Assembly (NCBI GenBank): GCA_012861695.1
Contig: JAAOOA010000186.1
Span: 17,501-81,500 of the forward strand
DNA from: Trematomus loennbergii
Taxonomy: Eukaryota > Chordata > Actinopteri > Perciformes > Nototheniidae
Direction: 5' to 3'
DNA: 64,000 bases
Below the pieces are notes generated by a model. The model did no database searches. It was given only the letters and a program-made list of their open reading frames with translations, and was not told the origin of the DNA. The position numbers were made by a program, and so were the translations under genes. Positions within the stretch are counted from its first letter, which is position 1, and every line of letters starts with the position of its first letter. Positions 55,812 through 64,000 of this stretch are shown here, in pieces.

Positions 55812-56085
55812 CAGGGGTGTCAACTCAATGTCATCACGGGCCACATCAGCATTATGGTTGCACTCAAAGGGCCGGTTGTAACTTTAAGACTATATCATTC
55901 ATTAATATAACTTCATAATTAACTACGTCTGAAAGCAGAAGTCTAGAGCAAATAATTGCAAGTCTCTTCAGTAAGAATGTCACAATATGATTTTAAAAGA
56001 AAAGCCACATTCTGGAAAAACATTGATTGTGACATTTTGAAAAAGAAGTGACATTTTGAAAAAAAAATCTATTTATGAGAAAAAG
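55812..56085 (+). mobile_element. 5' end of a hAT-like element
   Basis: Starts CAGGGGTGTCAACTCAATGT and includes CGGGCCACATCAGCATTATG, a terminus typical of Charlie-like hAT elements in vertebrates. It is cut off to the right by the next CA-flank repeat. Confidence 0.65.
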
Positions 56086-56569
<484 letters not shown>

Positions 56570-56718
56570 GCTGTGATCCGCCCAGGATAACTTGTGATAC
56601 GACTTCTATGGCTATCTACCAGCGATTGTGTTTAATAGTAAAGACTACACACATGTCTCCCTTATCAGGTGCGCCGGATTCATTTTAGAAGTGGGGGGGG
56701 CAAAAAAGTGCGTGTGTA

Positions 56719-57186
56719 TGGCCCAATCCCAAACCACGCCCTACACCCTACCCCTACACACTCCCCCTCCGTGACGGAGTGAACTCCGTGGAGTGACACA
56801 TGAGGCTCCTCCTGTCAGATGGAGGAGTAAACACAGCGGCAAGCTTTGGGACAAACTCCCCTCTCTCCGGCAGAAACAGGAAATGCCGTAACTGTAACAA
56901 CGGTTTCAAATCAGCATCTCTTTGACAAAAAATGTAAATTAATAACTAAAATAAAACTCCAAACATCTCTAATTGTGTTACTTTTTTGTAAAGCTCTTTT
57001 AGTTTTAAACCTGATGTTTATAAGTTTCTTAGTTTTTGCAACAGTCTGTAAATATACACAACTTTATAATAAAATGCACACATTTACCTTTTTCTAGACT
57101 AAACACAGGTAGATCCTCAGTTAAAAAAATATGAGGTTATCATGAGGTTGTTAACATCGCAGTTTATCAGTGGATGTTTGCTGGAA
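56719..57186 (-). mobile_element. Truncated reverse copy of the GGCCCAATCCC element
   Basis: Starts with the same terminus as 51700 but continues as the reverse complement of the right half of that element (for example AAATGCCGTAACTGTAACAA versus the complement of 52235-52255). It stops in the middle, at about 57186. Confidence 0.8.
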
Positions 57187-58550
57187 GCACAATAACTGCA
57201 TGTTTTGCATTGCTTTTAAATGTCAGTTAATATAGTGGTGAGAGACTCCCGATACATTAGATTTATAAGTTCATTAATTGTCTCATGATGCATATTTCCC
57301 GGTGAGCATGAAGCTTTTCAGAGTGGGGTTTTTCTCAGCTACGAGTTCTTTTGGAAATTGCTCTCCTTATCCGCATGCCCCCTGATTGCTAGGCCCTGTC
57401 GGGTTAGAAACTGCAGACAGCGCAGTTGCTCCATCATTCCATCTCTTCTTTTTCCTGCTCAATACGCTGTTGTTTGACAAGCTGTATGTTGACTGGTGTT
57501 TGACTGAAGAAAGCGCACTTTTTTTTAAATACACTCTCTGTGGAAATGAGACTTTTCGTGGCTGTCCAGGAGGCTTGGGCACTTTTTCCAGTTATTAACT
57601 CCGATATTAACAAAGCTATCATCTCCACATTTTGAGAAAGTTACAAGCCGTTTGACAGCAAATCTGCATATTTCACAGAAGGCCCGTTTAGTGGTTTTGC
57701 AAAGAATTAACCACTCTCTGTTTTTGTACCATTCTGCGTTGAAGTACCTTTCTCTTTGCCCAAATAATCTAGCGGTCAGTTAGCTGCAGCTTTACCCGTC
57801 TCAATGTCCCGACAACAACCTCCATGCAGTCGGAACCAGCCTGTTTCGGTTCAACGACGGCGGTGGCGGCGGTTTTGACAGTCTCTGCGCCGCAGAGCTG
57901 CTGCTTTTGGGTTCATCTGGCTTCGCTGGTTCTATGATTGATGAAGGTCCAGGCTCCGGAGACGTGGATGTCAGGGATGTGACCTTCCAGTTGTTAATTT
58001 TAGTTTAGATTGACTGTATAGTTTTCTTCTGCGCTGGTTCTTCTGACGTGTTTGCAAGTGTATATTTTTTCTATCTAGGTTAACGGCTGACACACACAGA
58101 ACAACGTAACAAATAAAGTAAACAACGTAACGAATAAACAAATCTAAGATTTTTTATTGGTTGTAATTTACATGGATACATTTGAATGGTGTGACAATGT
58201 CCTATTTGATTGGGTTAAAATGTACATATTCTGCTTTATTTTACCTAATGCAAAGTGACCTGCTCCATCGAAATCAGTCGCATTGACCCGAAGACACATT
58301 TTGAGTTGTATACACTGTTGGAAAGAGGAGATTCATAGCTTTCTAATGATATCAGGATTGTTGTTGTAGGCTACTCCAAATATTAAGCAAAATATGTCAC
58401 ATTATATAATGACTGTTACAGAGTCATCATTTTGAGAAAAAGGCCTTTAAAGTTTCCTCTTCTCTGGATCGATCTGATTGATTATTAGCGGAGCAAATGA
58501 TCAAAATAGTACGAAGGGAAGATAGGGAAGCCCGCGAGTGTGAGTGTGTA
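57187..58550. other. Non-coding DNA, nothing recognised
   Basis: Short open frames at 57367-57630 on both strands have no recognisable motifs. No RNA gene or clear element ends. Confidence 0.4.
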
Positions 58551-58964
58551 CAGGGCCGTATCCAGGATTTCCTAAATACCGAGGTCCAAACATGCTGGGG
58601 GGTTCGGGGGTATACTCCCCCGTGATTTTTGGGATTTTCATGATCTAGTAGGTGCTTTTTAAGTCCTGTGGGGGGTCACAAATGGATAATATATTGATTT
58701 CAAACCATGTCAGTGGGCTGCAGCATACATTATTTTTGAAAGTGTAATGCATAAGAATCAGTTGTTACTATGAATGATCTGGACATGCAGAAGAGGCTCA
58801 AATGATCACAACACATTGTCAACATTCATTTTCCATGTCTCTCTCCTTTCCATAACCTGCCCCCTCTCTTCCATCTTCTTTAGTCTCTCCGTCTTCTTCC
58901 TGTTCATTACTCTCTCTGTCCTCTACTCTTTCTCTTTGTTCAATCTCTCCCTCGTTGTTCACTT

Positions 58965-59776
58965 TCTGCTCCTCCTCACTTTCTGCTCCTCCTCACTGTC
59001 TGCTCCTCCTCACTGTCTGCTCCTCCTCACTGTCTGCTCCTCCTCACTTCTGCTCCTCCTCACTGTCTGCTCCTCCTCACTGTCTGCTCCTCCTCACTTT
59101 CTGCTCCTCCTCACTGTCTGCTCCTCCTCACTGTCTGCTCCTCCTCACTGTCTGCTCCTCCTCACTGTCTGCTCCTCCTCACTTTCTGCTCCTCCTCACT
59201 TTCTGCTCCTCACTGTCTGCTCCTCCTCACTTTCTGCTCCTCCTCACTGTCTGCTCCTCCTCACTTCTGCTCCTCCTCACTGTCTGCTCCTCCTCACTTT
59301 CTGCTCCTCCTCACTGTCGCTCCTCCTCACTGTCTGCTCCTCCTCACTGTCTGCTCCTCCTCACTGTCTGCTCCTCCTCACTGTGCTCCTCCTCACTTTC
59401 TGCTCCTCCTCACTGTCTGCTCCTCCTCACTTTCTGCTCCTCCTCACTTTCTGCTCCTCCTCACTGTCTGCTCCTCCTCACTGTCTGCTCCTCCTCACTT
59501 TCTGCTCCTCCTCACTGTCTGCTCCTCCTCACTGTCTGCTCCTCCTCACTTTCTGCTCCTCCTCACTTTCGCTCCTCCTCACTTTCTGCTCCTCCTCACT
59601 TTCTGCTCTCTCCTCACTTGTCTGCTCCTCCTCACTGTCTGCTCCTCCTCACTGTCTGCTCCTCCTCACTTTCTGCTCCTCCTCACTGCTGCTCCTCCTC
59701 ACTTCTGCTCCTCCTCACTTCTGCTCCTCCTCACTTTCTGCTCCTCCTCACTTTCTGCTCCTCCTCACTTGTCGCT
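58965..59776. repeat. 17-bp minisatellite, about 47 units
   Basis: Units of CTGCTCCTCCTCACTGT or ...CACTTT, with some 15-16 bp variants. The two variants alternate irregularly. Almost all pyrimidine on the + strand. The period is not a multiple of three, so open frames across it are artificial. Confidence 0.97.
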
Positions 59777-59994
59777 CCTGCAGTGAATTAAAAGCAATTC
59801 AGCAATTTAGTTCATTTCACTTGTTTGCAGTCTTTTTAAAATAAAAATCAGTTTTGTTTGATTCTCAAAAGAGAACAAAGATGTAAGCAAATGGTGTTTA
59901 TACAATTGTATGTTATTATGACATCATAACTGCAATAGATGTAAGTTTTTAAAAATGATGCATATTGTCTATATTGTAAATGAAGACTAAGTTA

Positions 59995-60091
59995 TAGATA
60001 GATAGATAGATAGATGGATGATGATGATAGATAGGATAGATAGATGGATAGATGATGATGATGGATAGATAGATAGATAGATAGATAGATG

Positions 60092-60122
<31 letters not shown>

Positions 60123-60165
60123 GGATGGATGGATGGATGATGGATAGATAGATGGATGGATGGAT

Positions 60166-60213
<48 letters not shown>

Positions 60214-60262
60214 AGAGGAGAGGGGGAGGGAGAGGGAAGGAGGGAGGGAGGGAGGGAGGGAT
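59995..60262. repeat. Compound microsatellite: GATA/GATG, then GA, then GGGA
   Basis: Runs of GATA with GATG and GATGGATG islands (59995-60170), a GA tract (60171-60215) and GGGA repeats (60216-60262). Confidence 0.95.
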
Positions 60263-61475
60263 GGATTGGATGGATGGGGTTATTAAGCCTACATTCTGTT
60301 GTTGACTGTACCTGCAGTTCCTCCCTGACTCCATCACTTTCTCTCTCTCTCTTTCTCTCTGCCTGTCCTGTCTCTTCCTACCAAAGCTGAGCTTCGACTG
60401 ACGTACTCTTTTCATTATATCTGAGTCAGTGTAAAAAGAAAACAATGCAATATTATATCTTCAATGTTTTACTCAAATTGAAATGAAAGAAAAGCATTAC
60501 AACGTTTGTTAAAAGGTAATCCTTCTGACATTGGATGAATGTAATTAACTTTAGCTCTCTAGCTAGTTTATTCACACAATTTAAACCAAAGCATGTTGTC
60601 GGACGTCCACTGACTAACGTAGAGCGTTCACACAGGATCTGCTGGTCATATGATGTCCTGATGAACAGAAACACAAGCAGCCCCTGGACTCAGATCTCTA
60701 GATACCTCATCACTCCTCCGCTGCTCCGATACAATCCAGTCTCTGCGGTGGTTTGTTGATACATGTCGTCTTCTTCTGTTTGCTTTAATCGAGGCTACGT
60801 AGTTATGCAGCGCCCCCATTGTCAGTAAATGGAAGTACTACAAAGAACCCCGTTTAGTGCCGTTATTTCACAAGTTTTTTTATACGCAGCTCGGAAATAA
60901 TTACCGAGGTCCGGACCTCGGTGACCTCAATGGTGGATACGGCCCTGTGTGTGTATACATGTGTGTTTGTGTATTTTTGCGTTTGTGTGTATTGTGTTTG
61001 TTTCCCGGGGAAAACAGTCACGAGAAACACCGGCTGCTGTTATGCCTGCAGTGACGTAAAGTTACTCCGTTGCTTGTAATTATGCCGTTACACGCTTCAA
61101 AGTTGTATTTATCATCTAAATTTGCCAAAACAAGTTTAATATTCTGAAAGCCAAGACTTTGTTTATTTGAAATCAGATAAAAACAAACTGTAACGGACCC
61201 TGCCGTGTTATCTATGATTACTATACGCATTCATAATTTCAGCAGAGGGAGGGGAAGCGGCGCTGTGGAACAGCAGAGTGGCGAGTGAGAGCTTTACAAG
61301 CTTAAAAAATGCCTGTAGCGAATGAGATTGAATATAACAATCAAACATAACAAATATACACAGCTATATCAGATCGTGTTTTAGATGCGACTTTAGAGTA
61401 GAGGGGAATTATTGAAACGGGATTTGTACAGTGTTCCACGGCATCCGCCGCTGCGAAAATGCTTCCGGCGCCCTT
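60263..61475. other. End of the hAT-like element and unassigned sequence
   Basis: Up to 60947 this is element interior; beyond that there is no recognisable gene before the duplicated block begins at 61476. Confidence 0.4.
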
Positions 61476-61807
61476 GCCTATGAGCAGTATTAACAGTGTG
61501 TATGAATATGCTAAGATATATAAAGTATGAAAACGGTAAGCAGTGCAAGTATAGTATAAAATATATATATATTAAAGGTAGGGTAGGTACGTTTGAGAAA
61601 CCGGCTCGAGATACACTTTTTGTTATATTCCATGGAATGACCAACAGGTGACTATCAAAGGACTAACAGCAACATGATTATGACGTTAAAAGTGTTGTTT
61701 TAGGAACATCCATTGTAAATACATGGAATTCAATAAACATTGAATAGCATGTCATGCAGTTTGTCTGTGCCTTTTCCTCCGTGTTGTCCTGGCATATCGT
61801 CTCCACC

Positions 61808-61968
61808 ATGGTTTGCTGTGCTGCCTGGGGATGCTCCAATCGCTCAGAAAAGGAGTAGAATCAGAATGTACGGCTTCCCACTGACACAGAGAGGAGGGAA
61901 AATGGCTAGCTCAAGTCAGCAGGAGCAATTTAACAATCAAAACAGACAGCCGCAACAAAATATGTGAG
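61808..61968 (+). pseudogene. THAP zinc-finger exon, frameshifted (copy 2)
   Basis: Same start context and donor (GAG/GTAATC) as copy 1. It reads MVCCAAWGCSNRSEK, then hits a stop because bases are missing just after the SEK position and near the following RIR segment relative to copy 1. The later MYGFP and NKICE blocks are recognisable in other frames. As with copy 1, the domain is a C2CH THAP finger whose last ligand would be in a following exon. The two copies are broken at different places, so breakage followed duplication, or the indels are assembly errors. Confidence 0.6.
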
Positions 61969-62401
61969 GTAATCATATTCAAACACTGCATTTGCACTTT
62001 TTCACAAAACGAAGACCACACCATTGGGAAGCTTAATGTTTGGTTTAATACAAATAACAGGGAAAGGCTTGAGACTCAGGGTGCAGGGTGAGGGTCTCAG
62101 TGCAGGTATTCAGGCTCTATTGAATCCCCCTCTGGTTCTTGTGCTGAAAGAGGGAGGAACAGACAGGAGAAAGGGTTATACACACCTATATAGCACACCT
62201 ACTGGATGGGAAATTGCCTTGGGGAGATTAGGTGTGGTCTTTGTTTCCAACTGAAGTTATGGAACTTTATTATTTGTGAGTTTAACAAAGTATGACAAAT
62301 GGCATCAGTAATGGATGTGATATGAATTTGTATAAAGTTGTCTCACATTCTTGGTCGTATTTTACGTACAGTATGTAATGAGTGTATACATGTCCAGTAA
62401 G

Positions 62402-63168
62402 TCCTCCACCTGTAACATCCCTGCTCCTCCACCTGTAACATCACTGCCCCTCCACCTGCCAGCACCCAGCCAACATCCCTGCTCCTCCACCTATAACATC
62501 CCTGCCCCTCCACCTGTAACATCACTGCCCTCCACCTGTAACATCCCTGCTCCTCCACCTGTAACATCACTGCCCTCCACCTGCCAGCACCCATCCAACA
62601 TCCCTGCTCCTCCACCTGTAACATCCCTGCCCCTCCACCTGTAACATCACTGCCCCTCCACCTGTAACATCCCTGCTCCTCCACCTGTAACATCCCTGCT
62701 CCTCCACCTGTAACATCCCTGCCCCTCCACCTGTAACATCACTGCCCTCCACCTGTAACATCCCTGCTCCTCCACCTGTAACATCACTGCCCCTCCACCT
62801 GTAACATCCCTGCCCCTCCACCTGTAACATCCCTGCTCCTCCACCTGTAACATCCCTGCTCCTCCACCTGTAACATCCCTGCCCTCCACCTGTAACATCC
62901 CTGCTCCTCCACCTGTAACATCCCTGCTCCTCCACCTGTAACATCCCTGCCCTCCACCTGTAACATCCCTGCCCCTCCACCTGTAACATCCCTGCTCCTC
63001 CACCTGTAACATCCCTGCTCCTCCACCTGTAACATCCCTGCTCCTCCACCTGTAACATCACTGCTCCTCCACCTGTAACATCACTGCTCCTCCACCTGTA
63101 ACATCACTGCTCCTCCACCTGTAACATCCCTGCTCCTCCACCTGTAACATCACTGCCCCTCCACCTGC
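62402..63168. repeat. 23-bp minisatellite, about 33 units (distal copy)
   Basis: Same unit as 5574-6670 but about 15 units shorter. The special CCAGCACCCA-containing units are found here at about 62458 and 62583. Confidence 0.97.
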
Positions 63169-63900
63169 CATACAGTAGGTTACTAATATACACTAACAAG
63201 ATTACTTATATAATACAGTGATAGAATACATGTTTAGTATGCTTACTTATATACAACAGTAGTATTAAATGTACCTTGTGTTTTCACTCTCACTTTGCCA
63301 TCATTTCAAAATCAGCTGAGCTGCAACATAATACAGACAGGTAATAATCAACAGAATACACTAAAAACACTCACCCATAAGTTACGTTTTTGTGCACTCT
63401 AAATTCATATCAATAGCGATGTATCACACAAATAGCTCTCTTCCTTATTATTGTGTAACGTTAACTTTATTATACTAGTTTGTAGGCCTACTCCAAAATG
63501 GAGAACGTAATTTCTCCACCTCCACTCATTACAATCACACGTGCCCCAATGTTATATTTAACTAATATTATATTCCTCCACCCACAAAAAAATCACGTTT
63601 AGAAGCCCTTTTTCTCTAATTCCACAACGTTGGATGAAATAACATTAGAACGGATTAATAGCTGTTCATGGTTAACGTGTGTTGCTAACTTTATCCGGTA
63701 TCCTAGCCTAATCTGTTATCTGTAAACGTTCCCTAAATCTACTGATTTAGGGATAATCCACTAACATCCTTTAATACACATGTTCATTTGACTCAGATGT
63801 GCTGATAATATCTGCAATATAAATCTTTAAACGTCTTCTTACCTTTAAAAGTCCATCACGAACGGTCTATTATGCTGCAACTCTACTGTGCTGCTCGCCG

Positions 63901-63949
63901 CAATAGTTCCCCGGAAGTCAGCGGCAAGCTAACTTCCGGGGAACTATTG
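63901..63949. repeat. 18-bp-arm hairpin, distal copy
   Basis: Identical arms to 7414-7462 (63901-63918 and 63932-63949) with the same 13-base loop. Confidence 0.9.
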
Positions 63950-64000
63950 ACGGCTCCACGATCCGCCATTGCTGTAAAAAAACTGGTCCATTGGAGTGAA

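Larger units (their letters stand above)
58551..60947. mobile_element. hAT-like element, 2.4 kb, with 8-bp target duplication
   Basis: Starts CAGGGCCGTATCCA and, read in reverse from the right end, also starts CAGGGCCGTATCCA (14 of 14), with ACCGAGGTCC further in on both sides. Flanks are AGTGTGTA (58543-58550) and TGTGTGTA (60948-60955), a 7 of 8 match. No transposase was found. The interior is largely a 17-bp minisatellite and a compound microsatellite. Confidence 0.8.
61476..64000. repeat. Distal copy of the large direct duplication (partner 107-264 plus 4813-7514)
   Basis: Collinear with the proximal copy and open at the window edge. The junction near 61640 joins CCATGGAATG (ends at 264 in the proximal copy) to ACCAACAGG (4813 onward), with only a shared G, so the 4.5-kb segment between is absent. 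No target duplication marks that segment, which suggests deletion in this copy rather than clean insertion in the other. Confidence 0.9.

Noticed and set aside
58774..59844. 356-codon frame rich in SSSLSAPPH repeats
   Set aside because: Produced by the 17-bp minisatellite; two frames are open in parallel, which real genes do not show.

Overview
This window is a repeat-dense stretch of a teleost fish nuclear genome. The evidence is a fish-type NLR gene (PYD-FISNA-NACHT-LRR-B30.2), a SINE with an L2-type tail, many hAT-like and MITE-like elements, a Ty3/gypsy retroelement, and very abundant CA microsatellites and G/C-skewed minisatellites. The species cannot be assigned from sequence alone.

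Layout. 0-8 kb: nested repeats, then a block (4.8-7.5 kb) holding a broken THAP-domain exon, a 23-bp minisatellite and a strong hairpin; this block recurs in direct orientation at 61.6-64 kb and runs off the window. 9.3-10.5 kb: a roughly 390-bp sequence in two and a half to three tandem copies leads into the first coding exon of a RhoGEF, best matched to prex2 (+ strand), with a clean splice donor; no second exon was found, so the following DNA is probably its first intron, with a 27-bp minisatellite at 11.3 kb and a poly-G array at 15 kb. 15-27 kb: mostly non-coding, with a 2.3-kb hAT-like element (19.3-21.6 kb), a small hAT-like MITE (22.7 kb), a 79-bp-armed foldback (25.5 kb) and a long polypurine tract (26.9 kb).

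27.3-41.1 kb (minus strand): one NLRC3-like gene or pseudogene that can be followed exon by exon with compatible splice phases: PYD exon (41.1 kb), FISNA-NACHT exon (39.3-37.6 kb), four LRR exons (37.5-34.5 kb), a 47-bp linker exon (31.1 kb) and the PRY/SPRY exon (27.9-27.3 kb). It carries at least nine small indels and its introns hold a 3.0-kb hAT-like insertion with a perfect 8-bp target duplication, an internally deleted LINE, and a GAGTCC-rich element between duplicated LRR exons. If intact in other alleles, the product would be a cytosolic immune sensor: PYD for signalling, NACHT for ATP-dependent oligomerisation, LRR and B30.2 for ligand recognition.

41.3-43.8 kb: a regularly spaced array of a 14-bp palindrome with a period close to 31 bp (the most unusual structure here), followed by two diverged tandem arrays. 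43.8-49.7 kb: a Ty3/gypsy-type LTR retroelement with a 5' LTR, a proline-tRNA-type primer binding site, gag with a CCHC knuckle, protease, reverse transcriptase, RNase H and integrase, broken by small indels and with no 3' LTR visible. 51.6-55.8 kb: a tandem duplication in which one copy has acquired a 773-bp PIF/Harbinger-like element, giving a filled and an empty site side by side. 58.5-60.9 kb: a 2.4-kb hAT-like element that contains a 17-bp minisatellite and a compound GATA/GA microsatellite. 61.5-64 kb: second copy of the THAP block.
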